DNA from: Stercorarius parasiticus
Lineage: Eukaryota; Chordata; Aves; Charadriiformes; Stercorariidae
DNA length: 64,000 bases
Direction of reading: 5' to 3'
Assembly: GCA_013396915.1 (NCBI GenBank)
Contig: VWZL01004340.1
Span: forward strand, 923,874-987,873
Below are positions 49,679-62,320 of this stretch, piece after piece (within the stretch, counting starts at the first letter, position 1; each line of letters opens with the position of its first letter). A program made the position numbers and the translations under genes. The notes under the pieces are model-generated. The model was not told where the DNA came from and ran no database searches. It was given only the letters and a program-made list of their open reading frames with translations.

Positions 49679-52600
49679 ACACATGGAGGAGAGAGGGGTG
49701 AGAAGCGAAGACAAGCTGAGACAGTAAGATAAGCAGCAGGAAAGCTGGGACCACAGGATGGTCTCAGCTCTCTACAGCCATGCCTTTTGGCAGGCTCTGC
49801 CCTGTCCCAACGACGCGGTGGTGGACAGGGAGGCAGAACAGGCAGGGGATGCGCATGGGCGAGACGGGGCTCCTCATTATAATCCATATGGAAGGATAAG
49901 AAGCCACTTTGCCGCAAGGGTTGCCAGGCCAGCCTGCAGCGTGGCCCAGAGCCAGAGCTGTTCGAAACGTGAGGAGATGCCTGAAGACATTGGCAGGCAT
50001 TTTAAGGAAGCAAAGACTGAGAGCAAAGAAGAGCAGGAATCCCAGGGGAGAGACTTAAAGCGCATTTAGGCTTAATTTGGACAGAAAGGTGAGGAGACTC
50101 TAGAGGGATACCTGCTCTGGCAATCCACAAACTGGGGCCAAAATCCAGAAGAGGCAGCTGCTTATCTAAGGCTGAGCTGGAAGCTGTTGGGGTCCAAGGA
50201 AGTTGGTAAGTAGCTATCAATGAGCACGGAGAGCCCTTGAGGGGGCAGGGACACTGGAAGGCAGCAAAGGCAATGAATTTGGAAGGAAGCCTCAGCCTCT
50301 CAATAAAATGTGTGTTCTTTCCACTTTATGGTCAAGGAGTTGCTTTCGCCCCAGAGAGCAGGGAGAGCCAGCTGCTCTCCAAGAGCTAGTGCAGGTGGTT
50401 AGGGAGATCCAGGCGGCTGCGGATGCAAAATACAGAGCTTTTCAGCAAGCCTACTGCAGTACCTTGATGTCATATGTGCGTTCACAGCGCCCAAGCTGGC
50501 AGTAGTGTCCTTGCGGCTAAAAAAAAGTGGTAGTTGAGCCCATCTCCCACACGCTATGGCGACCCAAGGGATAAGAGAACAAACTGGTCCTTTGTCTCTC
50601 AAGGGGGATCACTCCGGAAGAAGCTACTCAAGGGCCTTTGCTGTGCACTTCTGGCAAGTTGAGTGAGTGCCTGGGTGCTGCTGAAAGCTGCATGGATGTC
50701 TGCTCAAGGGCAGGGGGCTGCAGCATCCCAGGGAGGTGCTGCTGTGCTCAGAAATCTGGAAAGTGGAAGCAAGGATTTAAATGAGGAGAGAGAGGTCTTG
50801 CAAAGAGCGTGAGAAAACACATCTCCAGACATCAGAGGGGTGAATATGAAGGATGGTTTGGTCCCACCCCGGGCAAAGGCAGCTTGCTGGGTGCGTGGGA
50901 AAGAGTCTCTCTCACAAGACTACATTTAAACAGCTCTACCATGTCGCAGCCACGGCACATGCCCGGGGAGACCACGCAGCCCCACAGAGCAAATAGCCAG
51001 CACTGCCCTGAAGCATCTGTAGCTCTTAGGAACATCAAACACCATGACAGGCATGAAGTGCCAACAGCAAGGGGACACCCTTCAGCCCCTTGGATGGGGA
51101 CAAAGTAGTCTGTGTACCTAAGCGCGTTCAAAGCTCCCCGATTTCTCTGAAGATCCTTGCTCACCCTCTCGCGCCACCTTCCTGTTTTAATTTGCAGATT
51201 ATAGGAGCAGGAAGGAGTACAGGATCCAAAGGGTTTTGTCAGGCTGAGTTGAAAACAGCAGCAGCCGCTGTAGCAGCAGGCAAATCCCAACCAGGAATGA
51301 CCTCACCAAGCTGCTCGTCTTCTTCGTGCATTTTCATCCCTGGCAAAAGCCCTGCCAAGCCAGAGTGTTCTCAGAAGAGGCCAGGCGAGAGCGTCCAGCC
51401 CGCAGGAGGAACCCGCCATCATTGCCGTATCACAGCTGCTCTTCGTGCGCTCATTATGACTAGGAGACGAAGCTGAACAGAGGAGTCAGGGCTATTTTTG
51501 AGCACCCTGGGCAGATCTTAGAAAACACAAGGTGGTCATAAAAGAATGCACTATGTTTTCATAGATGAATCCGCCTGGTGAGGGAAGGAAGGCAGGGGCT
51601 GTGATATTAAATGAAAGGCTGCAGAAAGAAGCATTGCCTAGCAGAAATACTCTTCACGTACCTGGAAAGCATAGCTGTTTTTATTCCTTGCAAGGGATTT
51701 TTACAAGAAACAGCATGTTGCTTTGCTTTGTTCTGTTTTCCCTTGAGATGGGATTCGGATGCAGTGCTAGAATCTGGATTTCACCCAGCCTGGCATTTTG
51801 GACCATCTCTTCTGGAAATGCTGCAGGTGCTGGAAACTGGATCCTGATCTGGACCTCATTGATGAGATACAAACTCAGAGTGTATTTGGAGGGAGGTTTG
51901 AGTTGGTGCCAGCCCCTACATGTAGTGAAGCATGGAGGTTGGCAAATCCAGTCCAAAAAACCACAAAGCCACCAGCTCAATATGGCTACAGATTTAAGCT
52001 CCTCTTGGACCCTGAGACGTTGCAAATGGGGTGTAAAGCAACTGTAGTCTGGCTTTGTCAGAAGGTGGAAATGGTGAAGGAAATGTCAAAAGCAATTTGG
52101 AACTGGAAGCCAGGTCTCTAGAGAGAAGACAAAAAGAGGATTTGGAGGACTGCGGCTTGAATATTTGAGTCTTATCACAACAAGCAGTAGCTGTGCTCGT
52201 GCTGTGGGGAGGGGCACTGAGGCCCATGCCCTCCCAGTCCTGACCTCCCGCTCGTCCAGAGCAGGGGACCTTTTAGGGCACCTAATGCTGGTTTCCTCCT
52301 TGCCCACATACCTTTGCAAACTGAGCTTCCTGGGGAACTGGAGGGACTCCTGGGTCCCACAGTTTAAATAATCCCAGTGTGAGAACGCCAATCCTCAGCA
52401 AAGACCTATGCCCAGACAAGCTGTGATGCCCTAAAGCGCAGTGTATGATCAAAAGATTACTGAAATAGGACTGGATATGAGACAGGCCCTGGCAAGGCAG
52501 CAGCCAGCTTTTGACAAAACCATGGATAAGCTCATGTTGACTAAAGTTTCCCAAACCTCCACCCCAAACGTCAAGCTTCAGCTCAAAACGCGGATTCCGG

Positions 52601-55600
52601 CATCTGGTTATGGCATGTATTCCTCCTCACTGCCCCATCTCCCTGCAGCTGTTCTGCATTTTCTGCTCTTCTACATTTCTCAGTTGGGCTTGCAACAGCA
52701 ATAATGTCTTGTTAATATGAGGTCTTCTTGTCCAGAAGGATTAGCAATTGTAGAAGTGCTCAAACCTGAAGGAGCCCATGGGCATAAATGGGTCAAAGCT
52801 CAGGAAAAATTTGACACCGCCTTAGACATAAGGCTCGGGAGCGGACGATGAGATGGGAGCAGGGAAGGACAACAGGTTAGGAAGTGAGTGGATCAAAAAG
52901 GAGGTGGTTCACTGGCTTATGGGGAAAGGTGATGGCACGTCTCTGATCAGTAGAAAAAGCAGGTTAGTGAAAACGAGGCAAGGAAAAACAGCATTGGGGT
53001 TTGGGATCTTCTTCCACAAAATTATAAAATTCCTGTAAGCATGGCATTAACTGACATATGATACTAAACTCTCATTCCAGCAACTGGATGCCTTTACCAT
53101 TCTTTTAACGCCCTGTGGTAGTCCATCGTCCCTTTAGCACCCGCCTGTCTCAGCCCAGCAGCTCTGTGCCACCTGCCCCGACATCCACCCGCCTTCCAGC
53201 TAATCAACCCCTGCGGTTGCCCAGAGGCAAGAGGCAGAAAAGGAAGGGCAAAGGAAGAGAGATTACTTCGGCTTTTTCTCAAAGCAGGACAAGCGCTGTT
53301 AATATGCAGAATGCCTGTATATCTCAATTATACACCTCCCACAGGGGCCTATTACAGCTGCCCTGGGCAGCCAACATGTGTCAACAGAGCAAACATCGAA
53401 GGCTGTCCCAACACACTCCAAAAATAAAAAGCAGAGAAAGCAGGACATGAGCCTGTCGGCAGCTGCTTCTTTCTTCTCTCCCCTGCCTCTTCCCCGTGTG
53501 GTTTTCAGGTCTAGCTGTCAGGCCCATGCCTTATCATTTTAACGTGTGCATGCACTTGCAAGCACCCCCCCCCATCTCCCCGCTACATGGAGGAAATTGG
53601 GAAATTAGCATTGCTCCATCACAGCTTATACAAGTTCATGTTACGATTCAGTGTTGTTGGTTTTTAAGTGGTAGAGATTGAAAGGGAGGAAAAAAGCCTT
53701 CCCAGTTCAAGAATGATTTTTGGAATACTGATTCCTACCAGACACACATATTACTCCCAAAGCCTGGGTACCTGAAAGGCAGAAAAAAGAACGAGAAAAA
53801 TCCATCCTTAAAGACCAATAAACCTTACCCTTGACAGAGATTTGTGCCCTGAAAGAGGCAAAAAATCCAAGCAGCCTAAAGGGTTCTGTACTTTTGTTAT
53901 TTAGTTCCACTTGCAGGTGCTCAGAAACAGCCATGGTGGAGAACACCACAAACCCAGAGACGCATCGGTTTGGCAAAGGGGGTGCTGGAATTGATGACCC
54001 ACTTCACTCTTATAAAAACCCTTTTTACTGCTACATCTTCTCCTGTCTATTACTATCTCACCCCACAGACCTTTGTGCAGCACCACCAGGGTATTCCCTG
54101 AGCTGAAGTTTCTGGTAGAGCTTTACGCCTACGCAAGAACTGAAGTATCTTGAATGAACAAATCATGGATGGGGATGGGGAACAAATCCTTGCCTGTGTA
54201 TTTACTGGGAGCTGCCCAGTAGAGCTCACAGCTTCTGCTGGTTTTTTTGGCCGGCACTGTCCTCGCGCAGCACTGCCAACACGATGCCACTGGAGCCCTG
54301 CTGAAACCTAAACGTAGAGCCGTGGCTGACATCCTTCCAGTGGCAAAAGGGTTAACGTGAAAGGGATGCTGTAGCAGAGAAGCTGGGCAATTGTGTGTCT
54401 TCTCTGCTTTAAACTTGATTTCCCGTGATTGAGCAAGGGAGAAAAACATTCAGAATTACCACAAATAAGTGCAAAACATTCTGAAGTCCCCAAAGGAGGA
54501 CCTGGTTACAGAGCAGCCTGTTGACTTTATGCGGCCCAGAAATAGCTCCTGTCTTCGTAGATGTTTTCCTGACATATCATCCTCTGTATATTACTGCACC
54601 TTCCCGGAACTATCTTGCTCGTCCTTTCACTGTTTGCTGTCATATCTTTCCATTATCTGAGAACATTGTATTGTTACCATTAGACTGATGCTTATCCACT
54701 CTTTGCCTTCCTTTTTTATCTTACCTAGCCTGACTGCATTTCCTACCATGCGGGAAAATGTTTGTTGGTATGAAGAAATTCTTTCTGCCTGTTATATTTT
54801 GCACTTTTCGGTTGCTGGCTCTGTTGGACAGAAAGTGTCTTTTCTGTTACTTGCCACACATGGAGGGCTCAGGCAGGAAAAAAAAGAGGTGAGCTTCGCT
54901 TTAGGTTAAAGCCCAAGGGTCAGATTTAGGCTCTTCAGTATCTAGCACTTCTGAGGTGGTTTCGTATCTCTCTCTCCTGTTGTAATTCCTAAATCAAAGC
55001 ATTGAACCCTTTTGAAAATCTGATTTATTCAAAGTATCTGATGGAGAGGCAGAAAAAAGAGCTCTTGGTGTGGCAGTCTCTGCATAAAGAAGAAATCAGG
55101 TGATTTTGCTCTGCCATATTGCAGCAGCGGGGTACCCTTCACCTCATCTGGAACAGGAACGCGGCAAGCCCCAGTCGCACTTGGCAATGAATGCTTACTG
55201 AACGCCACGAAAGAAGCTATATTATCACACCGCTCAGCATCCCCAGCTCCTAGAGGGGTACGAAGGTGTCCCCAGAAGTGTGTGCCATGAGATGCCACCT
55301 CCTATTGCCCAGCTCGGCTGCCACCAGGTGGGTTCATCATCAACATCTGTGTCTATAAGCACTACGTTCTAACGACCCCACATATGATCGATACAGCCGC
55401 CAGTATGGCTTCAGCCTTGTGTCAGCCATGGGCAGCTCAGCCTCAGAAAATGGTTTCCAGCTTGAAGAGGTTACAGTAGCCTTTCATGATGCTGCTGACC
55501 GTGCTTACATTACCCCAAATCTCATTATTTCCTCCATCAATTTCCTCTTCCTCGTATAAATTGGAGCGAATTACAGTATTCATTCGGAATAATGTATAGC

Positions 55601-55852
55601 CACAAATGGATTCACATCAGTCAGAAAGGGTACGTTTATTCCTGAACACTTGAGTGTTTATTTCAAGAATATTAGTGGGGATAAATGAGCTTCAGAGATA
55701 CCGGCGCTGTTAAGTAGCTGGGAGTATTCCTCCTGGAAGTGTACTTGAAGATTTTTTGAACAGCTCCTATTTATTACTCGCACAATGGATAGCCGAGCAC
55801 TTCCACGTGCCTCCAGACATTATTTTAATAAAAAGGGATTCTTTCCTCTTAG
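49679..55852. other. gene-free DNA up to the candidate exon
   Basis: No supportable gene was seen. Overlapping plus-strand frames at 51565-52121 (160 and 107 codons) lack motifs and splice context. A C run stands at 53567-53573. The stretch 55480-55640 is AT-rich with many TAAT/ATTA cores and precedes the candidate exon by about 200 bp, so it could be intronic regulatory sequence. Confidence 0.35.
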
Positions 55853-56156
55853 TATGTCCCTCCCATCCATCCCAGCAGTAGAAACAAGACTGCGCAACAT
55901 GGATGACCACATGTACCGCATGCGTAGTAAATCCGAAATAGCTCTTACTCATTGCAAGCCATTTGTAGACGCAGCAGCATTTAAATTTGGCTGCACCGAC
56001 TACAGTTTGAACAGTTGCGAAACTGCTACTAATCAACACTTTAATAAAACTCATGACCCGCTTGCAGATAGTCTGGCAAAGGGAAAACTGCTAAAGGAGC
56101 TAAATCATTTGCAGAAACCATTTTCAGTGGATAATTTGACCAATTCCAACATGATG
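55853..56156 (+). CDS. Candidate internal exon of an unrecognised protein-coding gene
   Basis: This is the only stretch that behaves like real coding sequence. A strong acceptor (GGATTCTTTCCTCTTAG, AG at 55851-55852) with branch-point-like TTTTAATA precedes it. A GTATGC donor follows at 56157 directly after ATGATG. Between them run about 101 codons from the ATG at 55854, of mixed, non-repetitive composition with ordinary codon use and preserved CpGs. An alternative acceptor AG lies at 55874-55875. From the 55853 start the exon enters with one base of a split codon and leaves on a codon boundary. Counting from that Met, residues 16-35 are charged (MDDHMYRMRSKSEIALTHCK), and residues 90-96 read FSVDNLT, resembling the Groucho-binding EH1 core. 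No signal peptide or membrane segment is seen. If the donor is not used the frame stays open to a TAA at 56310-56312, which would make a 175-codon frame from an upstream ATG at 55785. I do not recognise the family. A conserved non-coding element that happens to be open is the alternative. Confidence 0.45.
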
Positions 56157-56312
56157 GTATGCATGTGCAAAAGCTCTGAAGAATCCTTTATGAATGGCCA
56201 AGTCCCGCAGAAAATGACTACAGAAGATTTCTTACTGCTGTGGATCAGAGATGCCTTATATCTTCATAAAGTAGAGACAGTATCTTTAGGAGACACCTGC
56301 CCACAGAAATAA

Positions 56313-59300
56313 TCTGTTTGTGCAAACCACTGAGCTTTTTCAGTTCCATGAAAGCATCCGGCTTTGCAGCGCTGCAGCAGCGTTTTACGCAGGGTCTCCA
56401 AGTCTCAAGCATGCACTTAAAATTTAGGTATGTTACGTGAGTATATCAATTTATTGCTATACTGAGATTCTACCTGAAGTCTGTAGAGTTACATGAGGCT
56501 ACACACAGCGGAGCCTCTTCTTCAAAATACTTAGCTAATAGTTTACGGGGTGACTCAATGATTTAAGAGGATTAGTAGCTGGAAATGAAGCCTCGCAACT
56601 ATGCATAGCTTATTGAGTTCCACTCCAAATTTACAATTATCTGATGGTTGTTTGGTGGCCTAGGTGAACTGAATTACCACCTTCAGACGGTTTTGTAGGA
56701 GAACTGCTGTGTACTTATCACAGACATCACATCACCATCACAAATGGCTTGGCAGTGTAGCAGCTAAAAAAGAAAAATCCTTCAAGGACTGACAGCTCCA
56801 GCCCTGATCTCTCTGCTAAGGCTGCACATGCAAAAGCCCTGTGTGAGACAATTTTGTGGTGGGCCCCCAGTGTGAGGACCCTGATAGACTTCCCACAGGC
56901 CACCCCAAACACCCTTCGGTGCTGATGGATGGCAGTTAGCATCAATTTGGGAACGATTTAGGGAGCTGAATGCAAAAAGGTCTTTATCCCTTTTGAACTG
57001 CTGGGGCAATCTAGTCTCCCACTGTGGTATTTCCAACCTTCCTTGAGACCTTTGTTCTGAGCATTAGAACTATTGGAATGCCCCATTTTAGTGAGCGAAT
57101 TTTATTAACGTGCTTACTACCGCCTCGACCCGTAGTACTTCTTCACTTGATTGGCTTAAATTCATAGAGCTGCTTCCAGGTGGGAGGGCAGGGCTGGATG
57201 GAAAGGGCACGCAGCTCATCAAAGCACCCTCTCAGAGAAAGATTGGGACGCAAGAACACGCTGCCACGGTTCCCGCAGCAGGGGAGAAACTTCTACTGTC
57301 CCAAAGCTTATTCCTGTGTTGGAGCTGCCACCCAGACCGGGAGCTGGGAGGAAGCAGCGGATCCTCGTGATGGATACGGGAAGAATGGAAGGGAAACGGA
57401 TCCAGTGTTTCTGCCTTAGGGAAGTAAAAATCTGCATTTTGGGCAAACAGCCAAGCCAGCGTTTAATGAATAGACAATGCATGAGGAGGGGCGTTGCCCT
57501 GCCTCCGGGTAGATCAGAGAGGTCGTTCTCTCTCCGCAGGGAACAGAGCTGAAAACCTGGAAGATGTTAGAAGGGCAGTGAGCTGGGTGGGAGTCCGTAC
57601 AGCGCACCCCAGCGCCGGCTGGCTGCTCAGAAACACTGGCAAGCGGGGCTCCTTGTTTTGGACAGTTGGAAAGGGATTCTCAAGGGAATTGGTATAGACC
57701 ATCCAGACCTGGCCTAAGCAGGGGACAGTTTTGGGCAATTACAATCATGATGCCACCTGTAAAGCTGATCCGGGTCAGCAAAGGACCTGCAGAGAGGGTT
57801 AGGGAGAAAATAGGAGGCAGCAGCACCAAGGTGATAACGGCAGGGCATCTCGGATGAGGACAAAGTAGCGTCCTAGGAGCTGTGTGGATAGCCCCACTGG
57901 TATTCTCTGTTTTTATTTTTTCTACTGAAGAGCCACTGAATCTTTTCATTTTCTTTTCCCCTGAAGAAGAGGAAAAATAAAACCAAATGGCTTCTTCTGA
58001 GGCATTCACACCCACTGACTCTAGCAAAGTTGTATTAAAAAGGCAAGGAAAGGAAAACCCAATAAAGTGAAAATAAAAATCCATTAAAATTCCATTTGCT
58101 TTTACACATGGAGCTTATTTGCAGTAGGTGAATAGTTAGAGCTAAAGACTATAATCCTATGGCACGCACAGCTCTATTACAAGAAGACACTGATCCAGCA
58201 CCAGCATCAGCTTGGCAAATAGCACCTGGCTTTAAGACAGAGACTCTCCCTTCTGGGAGGTGACAGCCTTCCTCCAACGTTGACTTCGCAGGGCAGCTTC
58301 CTGTACCTGCTGCCCATAGAAATGGGTCCTTGCTATTTTTCGGATGCTGAATGCAAAGCCTCCTCAAAATTCAGCTACTCTAAAAAAATCTCCCCCCAGT
58401 ATCCATGCTGTTCACTCCAGAGTGGTGATAACTGCCTGGGCCCCAGCTCAGACAACCAGGGATTCTTCAGCCCCGATCCCTTCCTACCTCCATCCTACAG
58501 GTGCCTGCAGACACAGAAGTGATCAGTGAGGGATTTTTGGCAAAACACGTTGAACTAAGATGCTATGATGAAGTTGCCAAGGAACCAGAGCTGCTGAGAT
58601 TTCAAGCTGCTAACTTTAGTCCAATTTGTTCCAGTAGACATTCTTCCAAGGGTGAAGCAATGTCCCACACGCGTAGCCCCGTTGGGGCTCACACCGGTGG
58701 GTGCCAGTAAAAATGTGATGCCTCCTTCCTCCCTCCCTCCCAGCTGATGCCAGGTGCTGAGTTCTCCAGGTCCAAGGTCTCCCTACATCCAGATTCAGGG
58801 GTTTTTGGCTCACCCCGGCATAGGAAGAACAGCCTGAACTGAAATTGCCAGGGTTTTGGACACTGGGGTGATCACTTCATTGCTGCCTGACCATCAGCGG
58901 GTTTCTGAGGATGTCTGACCCTGCACAGCCTTCAACCAGGTTTTCCAAGGATCTTTTTTTGCCACAGGGCCTGGACTTTGGGGACCACCTGCCCAAACTA
59001 AGCTCCTAACCTGGCTGCAAATTGGTCCTGGCCCTCCCTCCCTGTCTTTTCACCACCTTAGGATGCCTCTGGCTCTTCTTCGCCTGCCTCCTTTCCTCAT
59101 TCACTGCTCCCCAGAGGACAATAAGCACTTTAGAAACGGCTTTAGGGATTCTCCGCAAGGAGAAAACAAGGAAACCCAGCGACAACCTAATCAGCAAACA
59201 GCTGAGCCAGGGATAAATTCACATGGAAAGCCTGTGTTTGTTTATTACTAATGGGTAACAGAGATGATAACCTTTTAATCCAAAACCATAATGAAATATG

Positions 59301-61486
59301 CATATTTGTTAATGTGCAACTATAAAATGCAAATCTTGCAAACACAATGGGGAAGGGCAAAGAAAGCACTCGGCACCAATCCTAATTTATTCCTTTGGCT
59401 TCAGACATTTATCCAAATTGAGCTGTGCATGTAATATAAAGTCAAATGAATATGTAATTGTAATGTATATGTATAACCATTTTCATCTCAAATATGCCAA
59501 CTGTTTATCATAATAGGAAGTAATACATATTTTGCCGAATAAAAGGTTACCTATTAAAATATTTTTACACTCTTCCCACCCCAAGCTTTTGTGCTCTCTG
59601 TAAAAGCTCTGTTTACGCAGAGACAATCTCTGATTTTGCCTTTTGAGCCACGCTCCCCGAATTCAAAAGATTTAAAAGATTAACAAAGTAGAAGCGGAAA
59701 GATTTTTACACAAAGTTCTTTCTTTTTCACTCTCCTCTTCTCCAAGCAGCACAGAAATTGGTCTCCTAAATATCAATTTAAAACAATGGCTAAAAAGCTG
59801 AGGCAATTTCCCTTCCTATTCCCAGCCCCCAAAGAAAGAGCTTTCGCCTGTTGCTGTCAGAGCAACTACATGTTCATCTACATATTCATGCAGCAGCAAC
59901 TAAGCTTTATTGCTAGTCCTGGTCACCACTGCTTTTGTAAATCTTCTCTTTGGCAGCCTGGCAGACTGAGAGCTAGAACCAGCTTCACGTGCCGGATGTG
60001 AGAAGATCTGCGTCAGTTTGTGAATGTCGTGATTTGGGATGAAACCAGGAAAATAAAGATTCGAGAAAAACCTTCTTTTCCTGAACTCACCTGAAATCAA
60101 ACCTGCAGTGGAGAAGTTGAGGTAGTTTTTCTTCTTTTTTTTGGTGGGACCATCATGCTTATGATTCCTGGGCTATTGTGTTGTGGGGAGTATTTCTGTC
60201 TGAAATTTAGCATGGCTTAATTGTCTGAAATTTGAATGCGCTGCCAGGAAGCCAATAGCAATATTTCCAATGACTTCACCGAGCAGCGGACCAGAGGAGT
60301 CAAGGCAGAGCACAAAGGATTTTGTAATCACCCTCCACCCATTGCCTCTTCCGTCCCTCCTGACTCCGTTATTCACTTTCCCACTGCTGCCATAACTATG
60401 TGCTGCATTTATTGGGCCCTGCCCAGTCCATTCAGCATTTTCTTCTCTTGTCTTCTAAACAAAACATTTTCCACCTCTTTGTGTTTTCTCACTCTCCTGA
60501 GGACCAGAGCAATAACCAGAAGAAAAGAGGAAATCCCATTTCTCATTGCCTCAAATTCTACAAGTTCAGGGGGTTTGGAGAAGCACACAAAGGGCTGGCG
60601 ACTTACTAAAACTGGATAATTTTCCATTCTCTTTTACACATACTCCTGAAAACAGAAGGAAAAAAATTGAAGTAGGGCTATAACAGAATCCCATGAAATA
60701 AGTACAGGGAGTGTGTGGAGTTGCTCTTTTTTTCCATAAAGCTAAAACAGCCTTATAGAAACATGTCCCCAAAGAGTCCAGAGATTCACCCACCTGTGGC
60801 CTGAAGGTCCAGCTCTCTGCACTGCCAGGAGTCACCATCCCTCTGGCTAACGCGATTGATCCTTGGAGGGTGGTTGAAGGTTTCCTTGCTGAAACCTCCC
60901 CAAACTCCAAGGAGGCTTTTGCAGAAACCCCATGGGGCTGCCAAATTCAGCAGCAGTCAGAGCCGCAGCACGGTCACAGACTTGGAGAGCAACGACTAAA
61001 GGTCTTTAGAAAAGGAAAGTGGGTCCTTTTTCTCCCTAGCATTTATTTGCTCAGATCATTTATAAGGAAAGCAGCCAGAAAACACCATGCTTAACCTGTT
61101 TCTCCCCATCTGGACCATCCACGGAGGCAACGCTCTGCAGACAGGCAGCATGGGAGAAGAGGCCTATTTGCTTTTGAAGAAGGCGGGTGAAGGGGCAAGG
61201 GAGAAAAGCCAGCAGGCCAAATGAGAAGCGCTCCTCTAGAAGTCTTCCATCATTTCAGACTCATAAATCATGATGCAGATTAATGAGAAATTAATGCAGT
61301 GCAGAAATTACTGGGGGTGAGGAGCTGTCGGTCAGCAGCAGGAGTGACTGTGCGTGAGACAAAGCGGTGAAGACCTCCAAAAAGAGAGAGGGCTCAGCAG
61401 CCTGGACTTGTTCTTTAATGAGGAAAGACAGAGAGGTCAGCATGGGAACAAGATAGCGTGCGGCTGCATCGGGGAGACAAGGGGCA
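56313..61486. other. gene-free DNA, right part
   Basis: No supportable gene was seen. No further plus-strand exon clearly continues the 55.85 kb candidate. The first AATAAA downstream that could serve as a polyadenylation signal is near 58061-58066. A T-rich AT block at 59230-59560 is listed separately. TTTATT at 61042-61047 is a minus-strand AATAAA. Confidence 0.35.
59225..59565. promoter_or_regulatory. AT-rich stretch with conserved-element texture
   Basis: The interval is strongly AT-rich but not simple-repetitive. It carries GATAACCTTTTAATCC, ATATGCATATTTG, TAAAATGCAAATCTTGC (octamer-like ATGCAAAT at 59326-59333), GTAATATAAAG and repeated TATGTA/TGTAAT words. No frame, repeat family or splice signal explains it. 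A regulatory or matrix-attachment role is possible. The evidence is composition and motifs only. Confidence 0.3.
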
Positions 61487-61592
61487 CTATTTAAAAATCC
61501 TGTCAAAAGACTCTCCGGACTGATTTGTATTAAAAGCCTTATTCACATCTTCTAATGAAAAATCCTCCTGCATCAAATCATAATATATAAGC
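61487..61592 (-). CDS. Weak candidate terminal exon, minus strand
   Basis: On the minus strand a CTCTCTCTCTCCCTTTTAAG acceptor (AG at plus 61593-61594) precedes 34 full codons before a TAG at 61487-61489. They encode LIYYDLMQEDFSLEDVNKAF and then a tail containing QSGESFDRIFK. The composition is protein-like, and a minus-strand AATAAA lies at plus 61042-61047, about 440 bp beyond the stop. The acceptor pyrimidine tract is also a GA/CT microsatellite, so it may be fortuitous. The neighbouring plus-strand sequence is AT-rich and could instead be a non-coding element. Family not recognised. Confidence 0.2.
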
Positions 61593-61599
61593 CTTAAAA

Positions 61600-61638
61600 G
61601 GGAGAGAGAGAGAGTGTGCACAAGAGAGAGAGGGGGGA
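61600..61638. repeat. (GA)n low-complexity tract
   Basis: GGGAGAGAGAGAGAG, a TGTGCACA interruption, then AGAGAGAGAGGGGGG. It provides the pyrimidine tract of the minus-strand candidate acceptor. Confidence 0.85.
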
Positions 61639-62241
61639 AAAAATCAAAGGAGTAGAGGTTAATTTCACTGTGCGCCTCCTCTGTTTGGGGAGAGAAAAAA
61701 AAAAACACAGATGAGGAAAATAGCCTACTTTACCTCCTGTTCTTTCCTCTTCGATCCTCCAGTGACATTATTTTAAGCATTTAACTTTCTAATAGCAGTT
61801 AGGCTGGTCACATTTTCTCTCCATTTAGTAGCAGGTTTGGAGCGCATCATTTAGTACCGCGATGGAAGTGATGGAGCAGGTGTATGATGGATGACTCACT
61901 CCCCTGCTGCTCGGGCATTTGGGGCTGACAAGTAGCTTAGCGTGTTGCTCGTTCAAGTGCTCCGAGGTTCTCTGCCAAGCAGGGTGTGCAAAGGTGGGGA
62001 GAGGGTAAAAACTGACCTTCCTCGTTATTTCGTATCTAAGGGAGGTGAGTACTGTCATCTTCTAAGGTAAATATTCTCTCCTCCTCCATCAAAAGTGTTC
62101 TCGCTTTGAGTCCAAGCCAAGAAAGAGTAAATTGCGTCCCGATGCCCCAGCCCGTCCATGCAAATTTGCAATGGCAGTGACAGAAACTTGTGGGAGTCGT
62201 TTTGGAGAAGGTGGCCGTACCACAGCAGGTAGGGAGTCTTT

Positions 62242-62320
62242 ATGCAAATGCCACAGTAGTACCTTCATTTATGGCTCCTGTTGATCCCACCGCCCGCAGG
62301 ATGCCTGTAACCATAGCAAT
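62242..62320 (+). promoter_or_regulatory. Octamer plus RFX X-box pair (candidate regulatory element)
   Basis: An exact octamer ATGCAAAT (62242-62249) is followed 57 bases later by GTAACCATAGCAAT (62307-62320). The latter fits the RFX X-box GTNRCC-N2-RGYAAC except for the last base. The left half-site and the AT spacer are canonical. No exon is recognised around it. A ciliary or neural-type RFX target element would carry such a site, but motif evidence alone is weak. Confidence 0.35.

Noticed and set aside
51565..52121. Two overlapping plus-strand frames of 160 and 107 codons
   Set aside because: Two different phases are open over the same DNA, neither has family features, and no acceptor/donor pair was convincing.
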